NCBI GenBank assembly: GCA_024276255.1
Contig: JAJRXO010000483.1
Coordinates: 1-14,043 of the forward strand
Direction: 5' to 3'
Origin: Chloroflexota bacterium
GTDB lineage: Bacteria > Chloroflexota > Anaerolineae > J102
DNA length: 14,043 nt
Shown piece by piece: positions 8,283 to 14,043 of the stretch (its first letter is position 1; the number at the start of each line of letters is the position of its first letter). The position numbers and the translations under genes are program-made. The notes below the pieces were generated by a model. The model was not told where the DNA came from. It worked only from the letters and a program-made list of their open reading frames with translations, and did no database searches.

Positions 8283-8285
8283 TTA
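8283..8285 (-). other. In-frame TAA interrupting the secreted esterase gene (codon 127)
   Basis: The minus-strand reading is TGC TAA AAC AAA GAT. The frame on both sides is identical and the protein sense continues (YHTC, stop, NKDPGAIREY). A single base change such as CAA (Gln) to TAA would explain it; a frameshift would not. With the stop read through, the product is 887 residues: signal peptide 1-43, beta-sandwich to about 175, hydrolase with nucleophile Ser291, DNRLRE-like domain 546-728, B repeat 761-855, tail 879-887. Whether this is a true nonsense mutation, a sequencing error or a recoded codon cannot be decided here. Confidence 0.9.
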
Positions 8286-8663
8286 GCAGGTATGATAGGT
8301 GTCCGACGGCGGCGAATAGCCGGTATCATAGCCGTTGACGAAGATGGGATGGATGCTGCCGGCACGCACGTTGGTCGAACGCAGCAGGAGCGTGGCTTCG
8401 GTGATGGTGCCGGTGAAGGGGATGGGCAGGGTGAGCGTCAGGGTGCGAAACTGATTGAGTTCGGCCGGATCAGGGTTGGGGTTGAGCTGGTAGCAGTTTT
8501 GCTCGGGATACGACAGGACTTCAACCGGGGGGGTGGCCGCTGATGTGGCGAAGACCCGGGCATTGATCATGCCGCCAAACAAGAATAGCAGGGCTGCTGT
8601 GGTGGCGATGGCCAGGGCAAGGCCCTTGAGGTGGGTGTATGAATTGGTTGACAGGTGTGGCAT
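8283..8663 (-). CDS. 5' fragment of the secreted esterase gene: signal peptide and start of beta-sandwich
   Basis: 126 residues from ATG 8663 to the TAA at 8283-8285. The first 43 residues form a secretion signal: a polar N-terminus with one Lys, hydrophobic core GLALAIATTAALLFLFGG, and a cleavage site of the A-X-A kind near VFATSA. The mature part (TLTLPIPFTGTITEATLLLRS, FVNGYDTGYSPP are its blocks) looks like the first strands of a jelly-roll domain that is finished by residues after the stop (IPVAWLQPGNNNVRLTAE). The frame is the same as that of 6000-8213 and no base is missing, so this is half of one gene of 887 residues. As a free 126-residue protein it would be a truncated fold. It has its own promoter (8702-8731) and a leader of roughly 30 bases. 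Confidence 0.75.
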   Translation of the reverse strand: MPHLSTNSYTHLKGLALAIATTAALLFLFGGMINARVFATSAATPPVEVLSYPEQNCYQLNPNPDPAELNQFRTLTLTLPIPFTGTITEATLLLRSTNVRAGSIHPIFVNGYDTGYSPPSDTYHTC

Positions 8664-8701
8664 AGAGGGTGAGGTGCTCGTTTCAGAATATCAGACGAAC
8701 C

Positions 8702-8731
8702 ATTATACTCGGGGAGAGGGACGGTTACCAA
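8702..8731 (-). promoter_or_regulatory. Sigma-70-type promoter for the esterase/polysaccharide operon
   Basis: On the minus strand a perfect -10 box TATAAT (8707-8702) is preceded, with an 18-base spacer, by TTGGTA (8731-8726), four of six matches to TTGACA. Transcription would start near 8695, giving a leader of about 30 bases before ATG 8663. It lies just downstream of the terminator of the preceding gene, as expected for an independent unit. The leader shows no Shine-Dalgarno sequence. Because all later junctions are short and no other terminator is seen, this promoter may serve everything from 8663 to the left edge. Confidence 0.72.
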
Positions 8732-8745
8732 AGCCTTGGGAATAC

Positions 8746-8777
8746 GAAAAAAGGGTCAACCTCATGGCTGACCCTTT
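8746..8777 (-). terminator. Rho-independent terminator after the TIM-barrel protein gene
   Basis: Starting 17 bases after the TGA at 8795-8797, the minus-strand transcript folds as AAAGGGUCAGCC, loop AUGA, GGUUGACCCUUU: 12 base pairs with one G-U wobble, followed directly by four more U (seven in a row counting the stem end). This is a textbook intrinsic terminator. It separates the 12085-8795 gene from the operon that begins at the promoter just downstream. On the plus strand the T-run is only three bases, so it is directional. Confidence 0.92.
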
Positions 8778-8794
8778 ATCCGCTGCCGAAATGT

Positions 8795-11062
8795 TCAAGG
8801 AACGGAGCGCAAGAGCAGGGGGGTGTACAGCCGCTTGAGGTCTTCGTAGTCGCCGAAGCGTACCTGAAGTGTGCTGTTGGGGGCGATGGAAATGTAGTAG
8901 AGATTGGCCGTGCTGGAGGCGAAGCCCCAGGGATCGATTTCGCTGATGCGATAGCTGGCCGGCGCCGGTATGTCGTTGAAGTCGGCGTATCCCTGGCTGT
9001 CGGTCTGTCGGCGGGCGATTTCCTGCTGACCACTGATATCGTGGAGGATGACAGTGACATTGGCCAGCGGGGGCTCACCGCTGTCAAAGATCTGATCGCG
9101 ATTGAGGTCGTTCCACACCAGGGCGCGCACGCCGCCGGTGGGTTGCGGGGTGGGCGTGGGGGTAGTCGTGGGCGTGGGCGTGGGTGTGGGCGGAGCTACC
9201 AAGCCGAAGTTGACCATGAGAATGCCAAGTCCGGGCGCCAGCCAGCGGCTGGGCGGCGGTGTGGTGAGCTCCCAGCCGTCGGGAACGATGAGCACCAGCT
9301 CGTAGGTGGTGCTGGCCTGCAGGCCGAAGAAGATGAACTTGCCGTCGACATCGGTGACTGTTTCGTCAAGTACGGTGCCACTGATGTCTTTGAGTTGCAG
9401 GGTGATGTCGGGCACACCGGGTTCTCCGGCGTCGATGTCTTCATATCCCCCGCGATCGAGGTCCATCCAGACCGTGCCCTGAATGACGCCGCCCTGAGGT
9501 GTGGGTGTGGCTGTGGCGGTGGGCGTGGCTGTGGCCGTTGGTGTGGATGATGGGGTGGGTGTGATGGTGGGCGTCGGTGTTTGGGTGGGTGTAGGTGTGG
9601 GGGTGGGGGTGTCGACCGCCACGCGTTCGGCGGGAAAGTCGTTGTTGGTGCTTTCCTGGCCGGCGATAACGGTCAGCCAGCGCTCGGAGAGGAGCAAGGA
9701 CCAGCCGCTGGGCGGCGTGACGCGCAGGCGATACGTTCCCGGCGTCACCCCGGTGATGCGGTAGAATCCGCTGTTATCGGTCACGGCCTGCGATACAGGC
9801 GTATTGTCGGGCAAGAAGAGCCCGACCAGCGATCCGGGCACGGGGTTTTCACCTGGTTCGCGCACGAGATTACGATTGAGATCCTCGAATACATAGCCCG
9901 AAACGCTGCCGGTGTTGCCACCGGGGGTGGGTGTGGGGGTTGCCGTGGCTGTGGTGTCCGGCGTGGGCGTGGGGGTGAGCGTGGGGGTGGCCGTGGGCGC
10001 CTGGCTGGTGGGGGTGGCCGTGGGCGTCATCTGGGGAATGGTGTTGAGTCGCTGCACATCGACATGATGGATGTATTCGTCGCCATCGTTACTGCCTGTG
10101 CTGCTACGGCTGTCAATATAGAAGTCGGTGCCGCCGTTCAGCCGGTTGCCAAAATAGCCATCCGTAATGAGGAAGGTGGCGACTTTCCAGCTATTGCTAT
10201 TGGTTTTGGTGACCACCGTGGGTTTGGGATCAGGCAGTACGCCGCTGCTGGGCAGGCCGCCGGCGATAGCGAGGCCGGTGGCAATATCCCAATCCTGCAG
10301 GGCATAGAGGGTGGCTGCCTGCGGCCCGTTGACGCTGTCGTACATCAGCCGCCATTGATCGTTGCCATGGTCGAGGAAGGTGACGGTGATGCGCACGGTG
10401 TGGGAGTCACCCGGATTGACGGGCGGCGAAAGATAACGATCATCGGCATCGAAGAAGAAACCATAGTTGAGGGTGGCCTGATCGCTGCGACGGGCGACCC
10501 AACCAGGATCGACTTCGATTTGCACGGGATACTCGGCCGCGGGGTTGATATGATACAGTCCCGCGCTGTTGAGCACGGCATCGTAGGGTTGGGGATTGTA
10601 GTGCCAGGGTTTGTTGAGTACGGTGGATTGCGAGCCATCCCAGCCCATGATGCCACCATTGGTGAGAAAACGTTCGTCGTCTGTGATGGGTTTGGTGATG
10701 CCGCCGGGCACTTCGTGCTTCTGATAAAGATAAAATTCGTAATTGCCGTTGGTGGGCCAGCGATGATACTCGTTATGTTCAATCACATAGTAACTGAGAT
10801 AGGTGGGGTTGCGATGTTCGCGCATGCGCGACCAGATACTGGGAGGAGGCGCTTCGTTGGCCTGCAACCCCGTGCCCAGGTAACGATCGGTCCAGGCGGC
10901 AATCAGGCGGGTGGCCGGGGTGTCGGTATTGTGCAGCGTAGAATTCCAGAAGCGCGAAAGACGGATGTAATCCGCGTGGATATCGATGGCACGGGCCATG
11001 GACCAGTAGAATTCATTCTCTGTGGCCATCATGTAATCATAGCTCTCCAGCATGATGGGCAC
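8795..11062 (-). CDS. 3' fragment of secreted TIM-barrel protein: barrel end, beta-sandwich, three B repeats
   Basis: Open frame after the in-frame TAA at 11333-11335; GTG 11062 is only its first candidate start (the frame is open from 11332). Numbered from the GTG: the end of a glycoside-hydrolase-like barrel with PIMLESYDYMM (Glu6 a possible nucleophile) and IHADYIRLSRFW; a beta-sandwich at about 180-340 ending DGDEYIHHVDVQRL; Thr-Pro linker 345-380; B repeat one 383-480 (FEDLNRNLVREPGE); linker 484-522; B repeat two 525-622 (MDLDRGGYEDIDAGE, a loop two residues longer); linker 624-640; B repeat three 643-738 (NDLNRDQIFDSGE); tail RLYTPLLLRSVP. The Asp/Asn-rich loops fit calcium-stabilised SdrD/SpaA-like B domains. 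Without the upstream part it has no export signal. It ends just before a strong terminator. Confidence 0.84.
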   Translation of the reverse strand: MPIMLESYDYMMATENEFYWSMARAIDIHADYIRLSRFWNSTLHNTDTPATRLIAAWTDRYLGTGLQANEAPPPSIWSRMREHRNPTYLSYYVIEHNEYHRWPTNGNYEFYLYQKHEVPGGITKPITDDERFLTNGGIMGWDGSQSTVLNKPWHYNPQPYDAVLNSAGLYHINPAAEYPVQIEVDPGWVARRSDQATLNYGFFFDADDRYLSPPVNPGDSHTVRITVTFLDHGNDQWRLMYDSVNGPQAATLYALQDWDIATGLAIAGGLPSSGVLPDPKPTVVTKTNSNSWKVATFLITDGYFGNRLNGGTDFYIDSRSSTGSNDGDEYIHHVDVQRLNTIPQMTPTATPTSQAPTATPTLTPTPTPDTTATATPTPTPGGNTGSVSGYVFEDLNRNLVREPGENPVPGSLVGLFLPDNTPVSQAVTDNSGFYRITGVTPGTYRLRVTPPSGWSLLLSERWLTVIAGQESTNNDFPAERVAVDTPTPTPTPTQTPTPTITPTPSSTPTATATPTATATPTPQGGVIQGTVWMDLDRGGYEDIDAGEPGVPDITLQLKDISGTVLDETVTDVDGKFIFFGLQASTTYELVLIVPDGWELTTPPPSRWLAPGLGILMVNFGLVAPPTPTPTPTTTPTPTPQPTGGVRALVWNDLNRDQIFDSGEPPLANVTVILHDISGQQEIARRQTDSQGYADFNDIPAPASYRISEIDPWGFASSTANLYYISIAPNSTLQVRFGDYEDLKRLYTPLLLRSVP
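9143..9193 (-). repeat. Thr-Pro linker repeat between second and third B repeats
   Basis: Codons 965-981 of the reconstructed 1096-residue protein, encoding PTPTPTPTTTPTPTPQP-type sequence. It is the shortest of the three linkers in this gene. Confidence 0.87.
9497..9613 (-). repeat. Thr-Pro linker repeat between first and second B repeats
   Basis: Codons 825-863 encode Thr/Pro/Ala alternation, with hexamer periodicity in the DNA. On the plus (template) strand 9583-9609 has G-runs of 3, 3, 5 and 5 with loops of 1, 9 and 1 bases, a potential G-quadruplex. Longest of the linkers. Confidence 0.88.
9923..10030 (-). repeat. Thr-Pro linker repeat before the first B repeat
   Basis: Codons 686-721 encode a TPTATPTSQAPTATP-type spacer joining the enzymatic/beta-sandwich half to the B repeats. 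Confidence 0.87.
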
Positions 11063-11332
11063 CTGATCGCTGTGCAGCCGCAGCTGGTCGTATTTGCCGG
11101 TGCAGGCGTGGTTGGGACCGTAGCAGTTCTCGTTGTCGGTAAAGTCGGATGTGATATTGTTGACAGAGAGGCCGATGCCCTTGGCCGCGGCGTAATCGGC
11201 GATGTCGCGGGCGCTGCTGACGCCGGCCGGGACATAAAAGGTGCCATTTTGCGTCAGCAGATCAAAGATGTACCCTCCCTGGCCGTCGGAGAAGGCCGAG
11301 GCATAGGCGTCGATGATCGTGCGTACGTAGCT

Positions 11333-11335
11333 TTA
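11333..11335 (-). other. In-frame TAA interrupting the secreted TIM-barrel gene (codon 251)
   Basis: The minus strand reads CAA TGG TAA AGC TAC, with SVAQW before and SYVRTIIDAYASAFSDG after, both in one frame and both fitting one helix of the barrel. The stop falls between the two candidate catalytic Glu residues (220 and 347 of the joined protein), so neither fragment could be an active enzyme. CAA to TAA or AAA to TAA would be single-base explanations. Reading through would give 1096 residues. Confidence 0.9.
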
Positions 11336-12085
11336 CCATTGCGCCACACTGAGATAGCCGTTATTGGCCAGGAATTCTTCATCTTTGGCCGCGTAGCCGG
11401 GATCTTTGTTGTCGGCAGCCCGGTTTTCGCCATCTTTGCCCACGCCAATGGCCACCCAGCCGATGGCATCTTTTTGCGGGTGGTTGCGCAGATGATCGGC
11501 GAGGGCGTTGATAAAGGTGATGTATTGGCTCTGGAAATAGGGGTCCGCGTAGTCGGGTAGATACCATGCTCCCCCGAAATTGGTGCAGCCGCTGTAGTTG
11601 CGTTCATCGGGGTATGGCGACAGGATGACGGTGTCGTCGGCGGTGTTGGCAATGCCATCGGGCCCCACGCGCACAAAATAGGGCATGACGTCGACGCCTT
11701 GCAACGGACAGCCCACCGAGCGGCCTGTATAAGGCATGATGGTTAAGCCGATGCTCTGATAACCGGCAGTCACGGCTCTGTTGATGTAATCATCCAGGTA
11801 GTCCCAACGATATACACCGGCCGCTGGATTCAGTTTTTCCCAGCTCCAAAAGCGAAAAGCCCCTGTGGCGCTGTAGTCAGTGGGGTTGAGGAATGAGAAG
11901 CGGCCGTTCTCAAGATAAAAGCCACTGGCCGCCCCCGGACTGACACTGAGTTCGGATGCCGGTTGCTGCACCGCGGGCGTGGGCGCGGCCAGGGGCGCTG
12001 AAAACGCCGTACCCGCAAAGAGCGCCAGGATGAAAGCAAAGAGGAGGATGATGAAGAAGATGGCTCGCGGATGGTATTTTTTCAT
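11333..12085 (-). CDS. 5' fragment of secreted TIM-barrel protein: signal peptide and first half of glycoside-hydrolase-like barrel
   Basis: 250 residues from ATG 12085 to TAA 11333-11335. MKKYHPR, a strong hydrophobic core (AIFFIILLFAFILALFAG) and cleavage near AFSA (27-30) make a clear signal peptide. The mature part has features of a clan GH-A type barrel: FRFWSWEKLNPAAGVYRWDY (77-96), as in proteins where a traveller-like 'W..lnP..G.Y.W..ld' motif opens the barrel; YQSIGLTIMPY; and IGWVAIGVGKDGENR (208-222), whose Glu220 sits where the acid/base Glu after strand 4 is expected. Family placement is by pattern only, and the exact GH family is not assigned. The frame continues without shift into 8795-11062, so this is the start of one 1096-residue gene. 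ATG 12085 is supported by the signal peptide; no Shine-Dalgarno sequence is seen. Confidence 0.8.
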   Translation of the reverse strand: MKKYHPRAIFFIILLFAFILALFAGTAFSAPLAAPTPAVQQPASELSVSPGAASGFYLENGRFSFLNPTDYSATGAFRFWSWEKLNPAAGVYRWDYLDDYINRAVTAGYQSIGLTIMPYTGRSVGCPLQGVDVMPYFVRVGPDGIANTADDTVILSPYPDERNYSGCTNFGGAWYLPDYADPYFQSQYITFINALADHLRNHPQKDAIGWVAIGVGKDGENRAADNKDPGYAAKDEEFLANNGYLSVAQW

Positions 12086-12144
12086 GGTACAGGCTTGGGA
12101 GAGAATGGGATGTGGAGGGATGAGTGGCGAGTCGTGATTGTGAG

Positions 12145-12209
12145 GCGGGAGCAGGCGGCAGCAGTCTCCCCTGGTGAATTGGCCACCTCTGCTGCCGGAC
12201 AGCTCCCGC
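12145..12209 (-). other. Long imperfect hairpin in the leader of the TIM-barrel gene
   Basis: Arms GCGGGAGC (8 pairs) and CGGCAGCAG (9 pairs) fold onto their complements with a 4-by-3 internal loop between them; inside lies a smaller hairpin, GGTG with CACC around a 7-base loop. It ends about 60 bases before ATG 12085. No T-run follows in either direction, so it does not look like an intrinsic terminator. It could be a leader stabiliser, a regulatory fold or a protein-binding palindrome. Confidence 0.7.
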
Positions 12210-12210
12210 T

Positions 12211-12230
12211 ATCATAGGTAGCGTAGCATA
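12211..12230 (-). promoter_or_regulatory. Weak candidate promoter region for the TIM-barrel gene
   Basis: Two possible minus-strand -10 boxes lie here: TATGAT (12216-12211, five of six) and TATGCT (12230-12225, four of six), in the only AT-rich part of the gap. No convincing -35 is correctly spaced for either. If the second is used, the hairpin at 12145-12209 lies wholly inside the leader; if the first, transcription would begin within its outer arm. Confidence 0.3.
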
Positions 12231-12386
12231 AGTTTATGAATATGCCATGAACAGCAGCCCAATGCCCACGTGAAATTTTTGTAAGATTTGGCAAGAAGGT
12301 CGATGTTGTGAGCGCAATCAGCCGATTCTGCCACGGATCAGGCTGGACATCCATTCGTGCGCATGGCCGCTGCCGATTTTCGTCGT

Positions 12387-12412
12387 TATCTCCAGGCCGA
12401 GCGCCGGAGATA
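12387..12412 (-). terminator. Inverted repeat directly after the ftsK stop, possible terminator
   Basis: TATCTCC and GGAGATA pair (7 bp), extended by GGC/GCC across a one-base bulge, with a 5-base loop; the structure begins one base after the TAG at 12414-12416. There is no U-run after it (ACGACGAAAA follows), so it may slow or protect the ftsK transcript end more than terminate it. Confidence 0.4.
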
Positions 12413-12413
12413 G

Positions 12414-14043
12414 CTATTCCCAGTCGGGTTCATCATCCAGCAGGACATCGTAGCCCGAGCGGCTATCGTCGGCCGGGACGATGTACCCCTCGGCCTCGAG
12501 CTGCTCGATGAGTTTGGCGGCCCGGGTATAGCCGATGCGCATCAGGCGCTGCAGGGCAGAGGCGCTGATGCTCTGGCGGCCGCGAATGGCCTCGATTGCC
12601 TGCAACAGAACATCGTCGGCCGTGGCTTCTTCAACCATGAGCTGCGTCCAGGGATACCGGGGGTGCGTGGGGTCTGTTTCGCTGGCAGGACTGTTCTCGC
12701 GCCACCATTTCACCAGGGCGCTGATTTCATCATCGCTGACAAAGCAGCCCTGAATGCGGCGCAACTTGGCGCTGTCCGGCGTCATCAGCAGGCCATCCCC
12801 GCGGCCCAACAGTTTTTCGGCCCCGGGCTCGTCGATGATCACGCGCGAGTCGATCTGGCTGGTCACGGCAAAGGCCAGGCGGGCGGGGAAGTTGGCTTTG
12901 ATCAGCCCGGTGACCACGTCTACCGAGGGGCGTTGTGTGGCTATGATGAGATGAATGCCGGTAGCGCGGGCCATTTGCGCCAGTCGCACCAGTTTGGCTT
13001 CGATGCTTTCGGGGGCGCGCATCATCAGGTCGGCCATCTCGTCGATGATCATCACCATGTAGGGCAGTCGCTGGCTTGGCGCCACTTTTTCGTTGTAACC
13101 AGCGATGTTGCGCACTCCCTGTTCGTTGAACAGACGATACCGTTCATCCATCTGGATGAGTAACCAGCTCAGGGCGCCGTTGGCATGATCGATATCGGTC
13201 ACCACCGGCGCCACCAGATGGGGGATGCCGTTGTAGGTCGGCAACTCCACGCGTTTGGGGTCCACGAGGATCAGGCGCAGGATGTCGGGGGTGTTGTTGA
13301 GCAGCAGGGCACAGATGATGGCATTGATGGAGACCGATTTACCGGAGCCGGTGGCGCCGGCGATGAGCAGATGGGGCAATTGGTGCAGATCGACGGCCAC
13401 GGGCTCTCCGCTGACATCCCGGCCGATGGGAATGGCTAGCGGGCTGTTGATTTGACGGAAGGCCTTTGATGTGAGCACCCCGCGCAAACCCACCAGAGAG
13501 ATGTTGACGTTGGGGATCTCGATGCCAAGGTAGGGGCGGCCGGGGACCGGCGCTTCGATGCGCAGGGGGCTGGCCGCAAGGGCCAGCGCCAGGTCGTCGG
13601 CCAGACTGACGATTTTACTCACGCGCACGCGCCGCACTTCACCCCCGCGCTCGATCTCTCCCGGTTGCACGCCGAACTGCGTCACAGCCGGCCCCACGTT
13701 GATATCCACGACTTTGGCGGGAATGCCGAAGCTGGACAGGGTGTCCTCGATAAGGCGGGCCTGGATCAGCGCCTGTGAACGATCGGAACCAACCTCGTCC
13801 GTGGTGTCGAGCAGTCCCAGGGGGGGCAGGCGCTGCGAGCGTCGGCGTCGGGGCTTGCGGGTTTGCGGTTCGGGCGTCGGCGGCTGTCGACGGCGAGATC
13901 GAGGGGAGGCTTTTTTCTGTACTGCGGGGCGGGGGGCGGCATCCGCGGGCTGTGGCTGCCGGGCTGGCGGCTGCGGGGGCTGCACCGGCAAGGGGCGCGG
14001 CTTGGCAGGGCGGCGGGGAGAGACGATTTCGATAGGAATAAGA
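12414..14043 (-). CDS. ftsK: FtsK/SpoIIIE-type DNA translocase, N-terminus outside window
   Basis: ATP-driven double-stranded DNA pump that clears chromosomal DNA from the division septum. 542 residues are visible, and the frame is open through the right edge, so the membrane-anchoring N-terminus lies beyond it; the TTG at 13991 is not taken as the start. Visible order: a Pro/Arg-rich linker (about the first 75 residues), the alpha domain (IEDTLSSFGIPAKVVDINVGP onward in pattern, with VTQFGVQPGE), the RecA-like beta domain with Walker A GATGSGKS (about visible residues 229-236), ILVDPKRVELPTYNGIPHL, Walker B MVMIIDEMADLM and IIATQRPSVDVVTGLIKAN, then the C-terminal gamma winged helix (SASALQRLMRIGYTRAAKLI), which reads orienting DNA sites (KOPS/SRS). 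All core motifs are intact. It is likely unrelated in function to the polysaccharide genes downstream. Confidence 0.96.
   Translation of the reverse strand, partial: LIPIEIVSPRRPAKPRPLPVQPPQPPARQPQPADAAPRPAVQKKASPRSRRRQPPTPEPQTRKPRRRRSQRLPPLGLLDTTDEVGSDRSQALIQARLIEDTLSSFGIPAKVVDINVGPAVTQFGVQPGEIERGGEVRRVRVSKIVSLADDLALALAASPLRIEAPVPGRPYLGIEIPNVNISLVGLRGVLTSKAFRQINSPLAIPIGRDVSGEPVAVDLHQLPHLLIAGATGSGKSVSINAIICALLLNNTPDILRLILVDPKRVELPTYNGIPHLVAPVVTDIDHANGALSWLLIQMDERYRLFNEQGVRNIAGYNEKVAPSQRLPYMVMIIDEMADLMMRAPESIEAKLVRLAQMARATGIHLIIATQRPSVDVVTGLIKANFPARLAFAVTSQIDSRVIIDEPGAEKLLGRGDGLLMTPDSAKLRRIQGCFVSDDEISALVKWWRENSPASETDPTHPRYPWTQLMVEEATADDVLLQAIEAIRGRQSISASALQRLMRIGYTRAAKLIEQLEAEGYIVPADDSRSGYDVLLDDEPDWE

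Noticed and set aside
8283..8663. The 126-residue frame as an independent small secreted protein
   Set aside because: The beta-sandwich is incomplete and continues in the same frame after the stop; there is no terminator or new start between the parts.
6030..10030. Thr-Pro tracts considered as CRISPR or tandem DNA repeats
   Set aside because: They are degenerate hexamer-period coding repeats without unique spacers and stay in frame in the protein genes.
9581..11560. A 659-codon open frame on the plus strand across the TIM-barrel gene
   Set aside because: It is antisense to a clear secreted protein, its product is a Gly/Val/Asp-rich low-complexity string, and GC-biased codons on the minus strand explain it. 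The same applies to plus-strand frames at 367-1644, 1827-2402, 2760-3650, 5676-6593, 7722-8543 and 8669-9550.
12082..12354. A 90-codon minus-strand frame in the gap, ending ATGA over the TIM-barrel start
   Set aside because: It lacks the third-position GC bias of neighbouring genes, has no recognisable domain and runs through the hairpin. The ATGA overlap is tempting for coupling, but unsupported.
12387..12412. Inverted repeat after ftsK as a firm intrinsic terminator
   Set aside because: No U-run follows the stem, so it is listed only at low confidence.

Overview
The window reads as chromosomal DNA of a GC-rich, free-living bacterium, most likely a member of the Chloroflexota (Anaerolineae, Caldilineae or Ardenticatenia type). 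This is inferred from style and not from a marker gene: large secreted proteins whose domains are strung on Thr-Pro (TPTPT) linkers with SdrD/SpaA-like B repeats, a short C-terminal tail of the 'LYLPL' type, and almost no Shine-Dalgarno sequences. Every gene I can support is on the minus strand, so transcription runs from high to low coordinates. Long open frames on the plus strand are shadows of these genes.

From right to left: (1) 14043-12414 is an FtsK/SpoIIIE DNA translocase whose N-terminus lies outside the window. (2) 12413-12086 is a 328-base non-coding stretch with an inverted repeat at the ftsK stop, a weak candidate promoter and a long imperfect hairpin. (3) 12085-8795 is one large secreted protein gene: signal peptide, glycoside-hydrolase-like TIM barrel, beta-sandwich, then three B repeats separated by Thr-Pro linkers. 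It is broken by a single in-frame TAA at 11333-11335. (4) 8794-8664 holds a strong intrinsic terminator followed by a consensus-like promoter. (5) 8663-6000 is a second secreted protein gene: signal peptide, beta-sandwich, alpha/beta-hydrolase esterase, DNRLRE-like domain and one B repeat. It is also broken by a single in-frame TAA, at 8283-8285. (6) 5996-1 is a tightly packed surface-polysaccharide cluster: a SAM methyltransferase, a Wzx-type flippase, two GT-B glycosyltransferases, a Wzz-type chain-length protein and the start of another glycosyltransferase.

The esterase gene appears to be the first gene of the polysaccharide operon: it has its own promoter, and all junctions downstream of it are 1 to about 35 bases. 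The glycosyltransferases would build a lipid-linked repeat unit, the flippase would export it, the Wzz-like protein would set chain length, and the secreted hydrolases could act on the product or on external glycans. No Wzy polymerase, priming transferase or tyrosine kinase is visible, so the locus continues to the left.

The most unusual observation is that the two adjacent secreted, modular genes are each interrupted once, in frame, by TAA, with clean domain continuity on both sides. About 2,500 codons of the other genes carry no such interruption. Independent pseudogenisation, sequence error and ochre readthrough cannot be separated from this window alone.
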